In this document: piece after piece, positions 12,568-23,852 of the stretch
Numbering within the stretch: the first letter of the stretch is position 1
How the letters are laid out: each line of letters opens with the position of its first letter
Source of the DNA: Sphagnum compactum
Lineage: Eukaryota > Bryophyta > Sphagnopsida > Sphagnales
Assembly (NCBI GenBank): GCA_965153455.1
Contig: OZ234502.1
Location: 12,617,495 to 12,681,494, forward strand
DNA: 64,000 nt
Direction: 5' to 3'
Notes under the pieces: model-generated
Told to the model about the DNA's origin: nothing
The model's database searches: none
Seen by the model: the letters and a program-made list of their open reading frames with translations, nothing else
Program-made: the position numbers and the translations under genes

Positions 12568-13120
12568 CGAGGGTCTCTTTCCATTAGGCTGCTATGATCA
12601 CAGTTACATCATAGTTACATCACTATGTTGTGACTTTAGTGTTCTGGAGAGATCTTTATAAACATTCAGTTTTAGACCCCTTCAACTAAGGGTCTCTTTC
12701 CATTAGGTTGTTGTGATCCAGTTGCACGTAATATGAAGTTACACATAGTATGTTGTGACCATAGAAGCCTAATGGAAAGCCCACTAAAATGGGGCCTTAT
12801 TTCTTGTTGTATGGACAGGTGCTATCCATTACAGAGCTGTAACTGGGTTTAAAATCTGGCGGCAATCAATATTAAAAACTTTGGGAACAAAATATTTTAG
12901 AGAATTTTTGCAGACACGAGTTCTGGTGAGAACAATGATTGGTGCCATTTTATGATGATTCATAGTTTGACTCACAATGTGTGAGCTCCTGCATTTGGTC
13001 AGTGCTTGACCAATAGAGCTTTGAGGTCACTATGAGCACAACTAGCTGCAAAAAACATGATGGAAATGTGCTCTGGGGCCACAATTTGTGATCACAACAA
13101 ACCTAATGGAAAGATGTCCT
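12568..13120. mobile_element. TIR-type non-autonomous element
   Basis: The left side carries GGGTCTCTTTCCATTAGG at 12568 and again at 12690, each followed by a TTGTTGTGATC-like sequence. The right side at about 13089-13120 is the inverted version, GTGATCACAACAAACCTAATG followed by GAAAGATGTCC. The inner part is alignable with 29245-29925. There is no coding capacity. Terminal inverted repeats, non-coding interior and repetition point to a MITE. The duplicated left end suggests a nested or tandem copy. I could not identify a target-site duplication. Confidence 0.5.
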
Positions 13121-15260
13121 GAAAGGGTTGAGATTCCAAGTCCCAAGGATTGGACTACGGCCCCCTTTACACTAAAGCCTGAAAGCCCATGACCATTGAA
13201 GCTCAAGATGTCTGATTTGAGGAAAAGACATGTCATGGTACAAGTTCACTTTACATGAAGATTGATGGCCTAAGGGACCAATACACTGTGAATGAATGAA
13301 AAATGCTCATTAAATGCACTTTGGATAATGTTTCGCAGTCTAACGGACTTCTTGCCAAGCCCACTATTTGAGGTGGGCACAACACAAAGTCTATTAGACC
13401 ATGAGCCCAAAAGCCATGATTGGTTTGGAATGTTATTCCTTTTTTGCTTCATTATAATATTCATTCATAGTTCATGCTCATGCCATTAACCTAAGCCAAT
13501 AATGGCAAAAAAAAAATATGCAAAAAAAATCATTGTATCCAAGGAGGTGAGGCAACATGCACCAAGTGGCCTAGGTTTTTTTTCATTTGGGGGAAGGTCG
13601 TCCCACAAAGTTCCCAAGGTGTTCCTATAAAGTTCCCACCAAATTCCCAACATGTTCCCTAGGATTGTGTGATGGGCCAATTGAAGATGTTAATCACCCA
13701 AAAAAACCTTGAAAGGTTCCCACATTTAATTAATATGAATCACAATATATTACCATGTTATGGTACTTCAACAAACTTTTTAACCACTTTACACTACACT
13801 TCAAAACTAGAGTTCACACAAATGATTCTTGAATTTTCATGGGACACCTTTTGAATGTGTTTTGAATGCTTTCAACATTTCCGCGGTCACATCCAATGTT
13901 GGGTGGTCTTTTAATTTGGTTCTAGATATTTATAGGTTTTTAGACTAGATATATAGGCATATATCCAATGGTTCCCATTTTGCTAAACCTTCACCCCTAT
14001 TTTCAACCATACATTTTTTGGAAACCCCATACCCACCCCCTTTTTGGATTGGAGATTTATTCTATGCAAACATACTCAAAACACTAGTATCAAAATGATG
14101 TTTAAACTATAAATTTTCAAATGTACTAATAACTCTTTTACTAGTAGTTTCGATAGGTCTCTTACCTACATGTACTAACCCAAATTTGTTATGCAAATCC
14201 TTAGTCTCTTTTGTTCTTTTCCACCTAACTTTTACCTTTTCTACCACACCCAAATTAGTGCTTTCAAAACATCAAAACTTGCCAAAGAAAAAAAAGAGGA
14301 AAATTGATGCATAACAAAAAAATATAGGGAAAAAAGGAAATGTTACCCTACTTCCCTGTCAAACCCCAGTTGAGAAAAAACAACAAGAATTTTTTAAAAA
14401 CTACTTCATGTCCAAATATAAATCAGTTTTGCAATTGTTTACCTATCTGGCCTTCTGTCGCGGCTTGCACAGGATAATTAGCCTCTAACATGGCCTCTCT
14501 TCTCAAAGACTTGAGACGCCGGCATTTCACCAATGTACTTATCTAATTTCACTTTGCTTATGGGCACAAACACACTAGGGTGTAGTACTTTCCAACGTGT
14601 GGTGGAATTCATACTAGTGTTAAAAATATCAAAATAACAATGTAAACACATTTTAAACAAGATAATTATATTAAACACAAGTCATATGGCAAGGTTTAAT
14701 AAGGTTGTTTTGTTTTAGGACTTTATCAAGTGTAGGTAATTGTATCAAAATTTTACATTTCAAAATTGAGAAGCTAAATTATTAATTTAAATAAATAAAA
14801 AGATTTATTAAAAAATCATATTTCATCATATATCTCAATTTATGATGATCAAAATCTTTCAAAATTTCCTCCTTTATTTCAATGGCATCATAATATTTTC
14901 CATGTTAAAAAAAACTTCAGAGGTCTAATATGTTATAGCAACTCAAAATCCATTCATGAAATTGATATGATGTGATCATTTCATATAAAATATTATTTTA
15001 TTGAATCTTTTTCATATCTTATTCATTTTGCTTTTGTTCAATGGTCAATAATCAAGTTGTGCCAAGATAATGTAATCACCCATAATGTACTTTCAGCCCT
15101 ACCTATCCCTTAACATTATCCCTTCAGTACTTTAAATTCCATCTTCAAAATCCTTGTTGTGTGGAAAAAAAAATGACTATAGAAGTTTGAACATCTATTC
15201 ATGTTAAGAAACTTGTGCAACATCTTGTAACATGTCAATTTCAATTTCATGTTCTTCATC
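13121..15260. other. AT-rich stretch without a gene
   Basis: No supported gene. Part of 14.90-15.06 kb resembles 33.06-33.23 kb (shared phrases around TATTCATGAAATT, ATGTGATCA and GGTCAAT), so it probably contains another old dispersed repeat. Confidence 0.45.
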
Positions 15261-15414
15261 CATTTGTCATGCCCGTATGCATGGACTCATACATGACGGC
15301 CGGTTATGGGCATGCCAATCATGCCTTTAGGGTTAATGTACGTTCTTAGGTTACTGTACACTATTAGGTGCTTTAGGGTTATGGCTTGTTTAGGGTTTCA
15401 GCTTTGTTGACGTT

Positions 15415-15424
15415 TATATAAAAG
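15415..15424 (+). promoter_or_regulatory. TATA-box-like site upstream of the retrotransposon
   Basis: TATATAAAAG follows a segment containing three TTTAGGG-like motifs, about 1.15 kb upstream of the gag start. It could belong to a long terminal repeat or leader of the element. I did not find a matching copy downstream of pol, so the LTR assignment is not established. Confidence 0.3.
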
Positions 15425-16234
15425 GTCAAGCTCTTGCCTTCTCTTGTCAATTTTTCTAGATTTCCTTTCTAAGGGAGAATTTCCTCCATAGCCAGACTGG
15501 ATTCTAGATGCTCACGGCGACTATTACATGACCACCGTTTACATACACTATGTTTTCTTTCCTTCTTTTCAATATAATTTAATTCTAGAAAAATTGTTCT
15601 CTGTTGCTTAATTTTGAAAGCGACAGATTTTTCCTGGCTTTGAGTTTCTTGGGTTTCTTTTGCTTGCTGGTTTTTTGTGTTTTTGAATTGCTGCTACTTC
15701 TTCTTCTTTTTCTACTCTTGTATTACAGCTACAACAACCATAACAACAACCATAATTAGCAATAGCATAAGTAAGGGAAAAGGGACACCGAAAACAAACT
15801 ACAAGCTGTGAAGTTCTAAGTTCCGGAGCTTCGGAGGGAGGAAGGAATGAGCAGCTCCAAAGCTTGTTTTATTGCCAACTTTAGGTCTTGCGAGCACGTA
15901 CATACACACACGCACAAGTTTGATTGCAGTACAAGATCTGCACCAGGTGATGCAACCCCACATACACTTGCTTTCCTTGTACATGGGTTTTGAGGTTAGC
16001 ATCTAGGCTGTGCACTCCTCTGTGTTTTTGAGCTTGTAGTCATGTAGTGAAAGCCCTTGTAGCAGCTCTGGAAGAAAAGAAGAAAAGAACAATAATTTTT
16101 AAAAAACATGAAGTAAAAGAAAAAAAATTCTCTCTTTTCTTTTGCACGCCATCGCTGTAGAGCTCGCAGATGCGGATCGCTCTGCAACGTTGTTTGTTGC
16201 AATAGTTGGCACAATCACCATCTGTCACAGTTGT

Positions 16235-16440
16235 CGTTTTGTTTCGTTCCGTTCCAATTGACGTTCGTCGCAGTTCCGTTCCGTTCCATCCAACGTCCGT
16301 TACAGTTCTGTCCAATGTCCGTCACAATTTCGTCCGACATCCGTCACAATTCCGTTCAACATCCGTCAACATCCATCCATCTGTTTCCATCTGTCCAGCC
16401 CCTTCCGTCCATCGACATCTGTCCGTCACCGTTCATCCCT
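16235..16440 (+). repeat. Minisatellite in the element's leader
   Basis: Variants of CCGTCACAATTCCGT and TCCAACATCCGT recur about every 20 bp through this stretch. The repetition leaves a Pro/Ser/Val-rich frame open at 16206-16538, which I regard as a by-product. It sits just upstream of gag, so it may be leader or LTR sub-repeats. Confidence 0.6.
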
Positions 16441-16580
16441 GTCGACGCACTATATTCTTCAAATCGTATGTACTGCGTACATACGTAGTCGATATCATAT
16501 ACGTCAAACCGTATGTTGTGTTAAAACTTTGTAGCTAATGTTCTATATTGCTACAAAATTTTGGGGCATGGGACAACATC

Positions 16581-19060
16581 ATGGCCTCAGATGATGAGAG
16601 CACTATTGCTCAACCAGAGCCAAGGTATTAGCTACAAAGTAACACACACTCATTTGAGCCGATTTCTTTGAACTCACGATTTTCACGACAATACCATCAA
16701 ACGTCTACAGTGTCATCGTCATCTAGTACAACTCCTACCATGAATTCAGGTTAAAGTTACATTACATCAATGGTACATCAAAATCCATTTGGAGGGTTTA
16801 ATCAGTGGGGTATGCATGTTGTCGCACCAACTTTCACACCATCATCGTATATTCCACTGCAAGCTATGACCTCTACACCTATATACACCATGGACGTCAA
16901 CAGTTCCTCTAGGAGAATTGAAAAGTTCAATGGAAGGCTAGGTACCATTTTTTTGAGGCAATTGAAAGCAACTTTCTCAATTGAGGTTTGTGAATTGGAG
17001 TTCAAGTATGGCGTTAATTACACCGAAGCGTTTGCATTCAAACAACTAGCGCATTATGTGCACTATTAGGCATTAAATTGTTTACGAGCAACATTTTTCG
17101 AGGATTTTGGGTGTCACCCAGGTCCCCAATCCAGCTTATGCCATAGCCATCACCACTGCCTCTCAAGTTGCACTGTAAACTGTCATTGCACATCATGGGA
17201 CTGTGCCTAATTATCCAAATCCGGTACCCACTTCAATAAACCATTCTCCTCAACAACTCATTGCTGTTACCGCAAACATTCTTCCCACCATCGATGCATT
17301 AGCTTTTGCTGATCCAGTGGGGGAATTCTTTCGAGTTTTTGAGCTGGAATTTTCGGTTAAGAGTTCTGAAAAAAATTTGCACTTTGCCACCTTCTTTCGG
17401 CAGAAGGATGAAACCCTCAAGATGCTCTACAAGAGGTTTCTCAAGCTTAAAAAGGATATTAAGAGCATCACAAACCTGGAAGTTGCCCATTGGTATCTTC
17501 GTTTGTTGGAAAGTACTCCGACACTCCATTCGTAGGTTTTGCAACAGGTTTTTACAGAATTTAGAGACTCGTACATTTTGTTGGATGTGTACAACATTTC
17601 TGAAAAGCTAAAATTGGCTCATGCACACTATGAGGCCAGTACTATGAAGCCCCCATCACGTTCAAAATTTCAGCCTCCACCAATTTCACCAACCAGATCA
17701 TCACATTCTTCTTCAAGGGCTAAAGCGGTGCACTCTGTTGCACCCATCCTACCTTCTTGCAACTACTGTGACAATCCTGCCCACAAAGCTAGTGAATGCA
17801 ACATTCCTTCCGAGGATCTCTTTTGTGATTATTGTGGGAAAGAGGGACATCAGGAAGTTGTTTGTTTTGCCAAGTTCCTGGAACAGAAGTAACTCTAATT
17901 ACCATAGCAAAATCTACCAGCATCTTTCGCTGCCCCTCAACCAAAAGCCAAGGCACTTCAGCCTTCCACTCAAGTTTTCCCCACCAAGGGTAATTCTAGT
18001 AAAATGCTAAGAAGAAGAAGCACAATGTTGATAAGAGGGAGGTGCTTTAAACCCATGCCCCTCAAGTTCAAACTCTGCAAAATGAACTCAAATCATTGAA
18101 GGCCCAATTTGTTAATCTAAAAGGCAAGTCTTCCCAACCAGCTAGTCATGCACAACCTGTACAGGGTTTAGGATCACAAGAGCGACCTCCTAGGTCGTTT
18201 TATGGCCTCTCACACGATGCCATGGTTGGGGAATATGTTCTTTCCAGTGCACACAATTCTAGTCTCACACCAGAAATTGCCACTTCTTTTTGCCCTTCCT
18301 ACTTCGCAACACAAGAAGCTAATGTGACACCTAGAGCATCTGCCACTAGGCAGGTAATTCAGACTGATGGACTCACATCTAGTTCAAGTCCTATTACCAG
18401 GGCTAAAAGAGCTCGAACAGTCATGCCATAATTTTTTTGTCTTCTCAACAAGGAAGAAGAACCCACCTTGTTGGCGAGGGGGAGGAGACTACTACACCAC
18501 AAGTTGCGAAGGCATCAAATTTTCATGTCCTAGGAGTACATGTACATCAGGAAAACACACAATTTTCCATTGATCAACTTATGGAGTGCCAACTTCAAAT
18601 GCATGAAGTGGCACAAAACCTTGTGAGTACACCATTGTTTAGTTTTCAAGATTTGAAGCTAAACACTAGGGACATAATTGTAGTACTAAAGGATACCCTA
18701 AACACTACATCAGGACCTCTACTAATCCCTAATCCACATGCTATAGGGGTCCCATCCAACACCTTGGAGAGACATTCGAATGGCTCACATGTTGTAAATG
18801 GCGTTCGTAATCTGGTCACTAATTCTAGCATGGCTAAACTAGTGGGCTCTCCTACCTCTGATTCTACATTCACATATCAGAAGGGAGCTAAGAACACCTC
18901 GCTTGTGGATGTGTTACTCAGCAAAGGCGTTGTGGATAGCCATTCTCTCCACAAAGTCTCTCACTCATTTCCGAAGGTGGTGCCTAATGAAAGAACTTCC
19001 ATCGCCATCGGAGTTGCCATTGTCGACAATACTGAGTCAACAATCCAGGTGGGAGACATA
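16581..19060 (+). pseudogene. gag relic (capsid and nucleocapsid)
   Basis: The reading starts at ATG 16581 (MASDDESTIAQPEP), with stops at 16629-16631 (TAG) and later, and frame changes through 17.0-17.6 kb. The middle part (DPVGEFFRVFELEFSVKSSE near 17.31 kb) resembles retrotransposon gag. Nucleocapsid follows as two CX2CX4HX4C zinc knuckles near 17.76 and 17.82 kb: CNYCDNPAHKASEC and CDYCGKEGHQEVVC, all metal ligands intact. After them come a likely coiled-coil stretch (NELKSLKAQFVNLKG) and a Ser/Thr-rich region up to the protease. In life it would form the virus-like particle and bind the element RNA. Frameshift and stop damage is obvious. Confidence 0.8.
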
Positions 19061-19065
19061 CACCC

Positions 19066-19600
19066 AGAGTGGTACTTCTTGATATAGGTGCCCAACCAGT
19101 GATTCTTGGAGTTCAATTCGCCAAGAAGATGGGCATGCTCAACTCCAAACTACGGAAATCTATGTGGCAAATTCACACCGCTAGTGGGAGCATAGAAGAG
19201 GTACTTGGGGAGAGCTCGTATTTGATTGCACTTAACTTCAATGAAGGTACAGATCAGGAGCTTTGCTTACAGGTCAGATGTTTAGTCATCAATGCCACCA
19301 GTTACGATGTGCTCATTGGGCAAGAGACCCTGTTTCCACCAGGTTTCACAATTAACAACTGGTTCGAACATGAGTATTATCGAGTGGATTGGGAGACTAA
19401 TGGCCACCACCTGGGATACATACCCTTTAGTGATTTACATGGGAACCATAGTTATATGGCTCACCATTGTATGTTCAAGGAAGCACACACTATTTCCTAT
19501 ATACAACAAGCTAGCCACGAGTGTATAGAGGGAAATGAAGAAGAGACAACTTATGCCCAAGCTACTAAAAGCTTGAGGGTGGTTCCTACTGACATTCAAC
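19066..19600 (+). pseudogene. Retropepsin-like aspartic protease relic
   Basis: VVLLDIGAQPVILG at the start of this frame fits the active-site loop of retrotransposon proteases (usual form DTGA or DSGA). Here the residue after the catalytic Asp is Ile, a change that a single C-to-T transition would explain. A second hydrophobic strand and the YDVLIGQETL motif near 19.31 kb match the conserved flap-to-C-terminal part of the fold. A one-base loss around 19061-19066 separates it from the gag frame. The protease would process Gag-Pol. It runs directly into the methyltransferase in the same frame. Confidence 0.75.
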
Positions 19601-19719
19601 ACGGACCAAAGGTTTTACAAAGGTTCAAAGCAGCCCACGAGCCCTTGGTCAAAGCTCTGTCTAGTTTTGAGAACATGGAGAGCCATGGCGAATCGATTAA
19701 GCCAGTACTTCGTCAGCTA

Positions 19720-20715
19720 ATCACCTGGACACCACCTAAGGAGGGGATTACATTACTAGAGCTCTTTGGTGGTGTTGGTACAAGTTTCGAAGCCCTACTA
19801 CAGTCAGGGATGGTGGTTCGGAGGTATTTTTACATAGATATTGATCTTATTGCAAGGCAAGTGGCGACGTCGAGAATGATGGAGCTCATGGCCAGATTTC
19901 CACAACAGTTTGCAACCACCGCATGGAAGGCCAATTTCACTTTCTTGCCCTCTAACATACAACTAATTCAGAAGAAGCATATGGAATTACTTGGCCCCGT
20001 GGACTTCATCATTTCAGGTTCGGAGTGTCAGGGATTTTCAGCGGCTAGACTTGGAGAAGGCTTGAATGACACAAGATCCGATCTCTTCAAGGACATGGTA
20101 CGATTGATCACCTGGGCTCAATCCATTTCTCCTATGTTTGGTTATGTAATTGAGAACACCCCTTCTCCGCTTGACTAGAGGGAGAAAGTCCAAAAACACT
20201 ACACGCAGGTCAAGCATTACCTTGGAGAGCCGCTCCTAATCGATGCGGCACAATGCGATTCCTATGCACACCGGCTGCGCAACTGGTGGACCAACCTTGC
20301 ACCACTCTCAGTTTTGCAATTGGCTTTGAGATACACCATGAGATACCCCAACCTGTAGGTTTTTCACATATTGGATTATCAGAGCTCGTGCCAACTAGTT
20401 ACAAGGCAAGAGAAACCTCCTTGGTTTCCTGATAACACAATAGGAAAACTAAGAGGTGTTTGGCCCACCTTTGTCTCCTTCCCAGGAGCACACGCCTTTC
20501 AGGGAGATGGACCAGGTCTGGTGTATCATCATGCTTCAACCACTTGGGATGAACCAAGCCCAGAAGAAAGAGAAAGGGCTATGGGGTTTCCAAACTAGCA
20601 CTACTAGTCACACCGAGGTGATTACATTGGAGCGTAATGCTCTATTAGGGAGAGGCATGGACCTGAACTCCCTTACATCGTTATTGGTAACCTGTGTATT
20701 TTTTCAAATGTACAC
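19720..20715 (+). pseudogene. C5-cytosine DNA methyltransferase domain, DNMT3-like, in pol
   Basis: The domain is about 330 residues, in the order I to X. Motif I is LLELFGGVGTSFEALLQSG (19753-19809), motif II region RYFYIDIDLIARQVATSRM, motif IV SGSECQGFS with the catalytic Cys codon at 20026-20028, motif V region DTRSDLFKDMVRLI, motif VI GYVIENTP (Glu codon 20152-20154), and motif VIII-type SYAHRLRNWWTNL near 20.26-20.30 kb, as in DNMT3-type enzymes. Motif IX/X is EERERAMGF and RNALLGRGMDLNSL. Known family role: S-adenosylmethionine-dependent methylation of cytosine C5. It is continuous in frame with the protease and leads into RT. Damage is TAG at 20176-20178 and 20356-20358, and one extra base near 20590-20594. 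The usual Pro before the catalytic Cys is Glu here. The order of motifs is not that of plant DRM proteins, in which they are permuted. Confidence 0.85.
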
Positions 20716-20989
20716 AACACCAGCACTGATTCAATCAGCTTGCAGTTCTGGCAATGCGACTACATGGCACCTCGACCAAGTACACTTGCCTATCTTCAAC
20801 ACTTTACATTTCATTCTTAGTGTTGGGGGGGAGGAGGTCTTATGTAATTTGACTCAAGTTGTTTCTGATACACTTGGAGGTACATCAGCTTATGGAGAAA
20901 CAATTACAACCTTCAACAAATCTGCACAGTTGGATAATGGAGAACCCAATACACCAAGTTTTTCAAACACACTTTCCAATTCCATTCCA

Positions 20990-21990
20990 TGCGTTTCCAA
21001 CTACCCTTTCGTTACGGGGAACCAGCTCACAAAAAGGAAAGAGACCAAGTCATATACTTGCTAATTAAGTATGAGAATGTGTTTGCATTTTCAATAAAAG
21101 ACCTAGGTAGGTGTAAGACCATGCATCTCTCTATAGACCTTACAGTTGAGACACCCATCTATCGAAGGAGGCATAGGTTGAGCAAACATGAGTGGGAAAC
21201 GGTAGATGAAAAATGCAAAGAGCTCCATGAAGCTGGTTTCATTCAGCCGTCAAGTTATGAATTCACAGTTGCTACAGTAATGCCAGTAAAGAAGGATTGA
21301 GCTAGATTATGGACTAAGAAAAGGATGTGTGGGGATTATACACCTTTGAACTTGGTTACACCTCAGGACACGTATCCCATGCCCATCCCTGAAGAACTAT
21401 TTGATAACATTGGAGGCTCAAACATCTTCACAATTGTGGATCTGAGGCAAGATTTCAACCAGATTATGCTCGCTGCAAAGGATCATAAGAAAATAGCATT
21501 CCATGGAAGCAATAAGTTGTGGGAATGGCTTGTGATGCCTTTTGGATTAAAGAATGCACCTGTCTTCTTTCAACGAGTCATGGACCAAGTTCTCGAAGGG
21601 GTAGATTTCTTGAAGTGCTACATAGATGATGTCTAGTGCATAGCAAGGGACTCTTGCAGCACTTGGCTTATCTTGAGGAGTTATTTAAGAAGCTCCACGA
21701 AATCAAATGAAGATCCATCCTAAAAAGTGTGAGTTTGTTGTCACCTCAATAGTCTACCTTGGACACAGAATTTTGCCAAGTGGTATTATGGCTCATTGGG
21801 CCAAAGTAATAGCCATTTTGGAGATGCCCAATCTTACTGATGTTCACACTTTGAGGAGCTTCATCGGACTATGTAATTATTACAGGATTTACGTCCAAGA
21901 CTTCAATACTATTGCTCATCCTCTCTATGCATTGTTAAAGAAAGATGTTGTTTGGACATGGAGTGAAGAGGCTTAGGAAGCTTTCAACAC
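20990..21990 (+). pseudogene. Reverse transcriptase relic
   Basis: The N-terminal part has DLGRCKTMHLSIDL and a PSSYEFTVATVMPVKK segment, the usual gypsy fingers region. This is followed by MCGDYTPLNLVTPQDTYPMP, the IVDLRQDFNQI palm motif with one catalytic Asp, MPFGLKNAPVFFQRVMD, and the catalytic box YIDD at 21619-21630. A one-base loss just after YIDD shifts the frame, and a second small loss near 21706 leads into IHPKKCEF (thumb). A TAG at 21974-21976 lies in the connection. A TGA near 21298 interrupts the N-terminal part. Function in the family: copying element RNA into cDNA. Confidence 0.9.
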
Positions 21991-21994
21991 ATTC

Positions 21995-22462
21995 AAGGAA
22001 AAGCTTTCAAAGTTCCCCATTCTGAGAAGACCTGATTTCAGCAAGGTCTTCATTCTACAGACTGACTAGAGTGCTCTTAGTATTGGTGATATTTTTGGCC
22101 AACTTGATGAGGAAGGCAAGGAATATGTTATCACCTATGCATCCCGAAGCAACAACAAGGTTGAGAGCAACTACTCTTCATACGAGGGGGAGTGTCTTGC
22201 TGTTGTATGGGTCGTCATACATTTCAGGCCCTATCTTTATGGCACCAAGTTCACTTTGTATACCGACCACCAGCCTATCAAGTGGTTGATGACCAACGAT
22301 AAGCTTACTGGTAAATTAGCTCGTTGGGCACTTATACTTCATGAGTATGAGTTCAAGGTTATTCACCGACCTGGTAGTACACATCAAAATGCAGATACCA
22401 TGTTGCGGAAACCCTTCAATACCTCTAAAGATTTCTTAGAAGCCATGCAAGACTTTGATTAG
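21995..22462 (+). pseudogene. RNase H relic
   Basis: It is in frame with the thumb region. It shows FILQTD with its catalytic Asp, then TAG at 22067-22069 where the family has Trp, the YASRSNNKVESNYSSYEGEC motif with catalytic Glu, YTDHQPIKWLM with another catalytic Asp, and the HRPGSTHQNADT end motif. It stops at a TAG at 22460-22462. The domain would remove template RNA during reverse transcription. All recognised metal-binding acidic residues are still encoded. Confidence 0.9.
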
Positions 22463-22649
22463 ATTCAGCAATACAAGTATCTTATGCATATAGTTATCTT
22501 GCACTACTACAATGTAACCTGGTTGAGCATCCCATTGTGGATGTATGGGAGGACTTGGACACTCTGAGGTTTCTTCAACATGGGGAACACCTTCCCCAAG
22601 TTACATCAAGTAATCAGGATTACATACAACAGTGGTCCAAATGATATTC

Positions 22650-23850
22650 ATGGAGGGACAATCACCTCGTCTGATGTTTACCACAAGGCGACATAGTGGT
22701 TCCTCCTGTGGTATGTGGAGATTTTACCATGAACGGCCTGGTTTTATTCAGAAGGTACACTTGGAGCTTGGACACTTTGGAGTTAAGCATACTTATAGCC
22801 TTCTTGTTCCTCATTACCATTGGAGAGGTATGTATGTTCAAGTCTGAGACGTCATTGCTAGGTGTGAACAATGTGATAGAATGAGAACTTCCTTCTCCTT
22901 TCGACAGCTCACACTTTCTCCACTCCTTATTTAAGGCATGTTCTATCATTGGTCATGTGATTTAGCTGGAGAGTTACCATAGACCTCCAAGAGTAATGTC
23001 TAGATCATGATTATGATTGAGCATTTTTCAAAGTGGGTCGAGCTTGTTGCACTGCTAGACAAGTCATCACATAGTACCTGCCAGGCTTTCTTATAACAGG
23101 TCCTAAGTAGGTTTGGGGCTTGTGTTGAGTGCCTTACTGATCAAGGATCAAAATTCGGAGGGTAATTCCAAGACCTACTTGATCATGCTCTCATTGACCA
23201 TTGTCGGACTTCAAGGGATCATCCCCAAGTTTATGGCCTTGCAGAGAGGATGGTTCAAACATGCAAGAAGGGACTTTGGAAGATTTGCCTCACTGGGAAC
23301 AAAGAGGATTGGGACTTGGCCTTACTTTACATCACCATGGGTTACAAGATGTCGAAACACGCCTCTTTGTTTCATTTCGCTCCTTACTTTCTACTTTTTG
23401 GGAGACATCCCATTCCACCCTCTTCCATTGCTGCTCAAATGGACCAGGTTGTGGACTTTGACTCCCAAGCCACTTGGGCTAGGGTCATCGCAGAAAGGGT
23501 TGCTCCATTCAGGAGGGTTATGCCCATGGCGATGGAAAACTTGTCCATTGCACAACATCGAGACACCTTATGGTATGCACACACACGAGGTGGCAGTTAC
23601 AAACCTAAGGTGAGACAATTTGATGTTGATGACTTTGTGTATCTCCAGCGACAACCTAATGATACTCTAGACACTTCTTTCGGTCGCACTATTTTGAGGA
23701 TTAAGGCGATCATACCTTCAGGTGTGTTGGAGTTTCAAGGAATTGACGAACGCACAATTCGAGACCACTCCAAAAATTGTGCGCCCTGCCACCTGCCGAA
23801 CTTGGATCCTACCATCATCACGTTGACTTGGATTCCTCCACTTGACTATC
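22650..23850 (+). pseudogene. Integrase relic
   Basis: The HHCC zinc domain is visible: HLELGHFGVKHTYSLL then CEQC near 22.86 kb. The core shows FSKWVELVAL, LTDQGSKFGG with the second catalytic acid, and VYGLAERMVQTCKKGLW with the catalytic Glu, though frames change several times between 22.85 and 23.25 kb. From 23.25 to 23.90 kb the frame is open for about 217 codons and includes YITMGYKMSKHASL and FAPYFLLFGRHP, typical of the end of the gypsy core. A C-terminal part with DVDDFVYLQR then leads into a Cys-containing tail. The enzyme would insert cDNA into the genome. Confidence 0.88.
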
Positions 23851-23852
23851 CA

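Noticed and set aside
15267-15740. A segment starting TGTCATGCCC considered as a 5' LTR
   Set aside because: No second copy after the polypurine tract, no recognisable primer-binding site following it, and its 3' end could not be defined.
16206-16538. A 110-codon plus frame before gag
   Set aside because: It is kept open by the 20-bp minisatellite and yields a Ser/Pro/Val repeat with no gag-like features.
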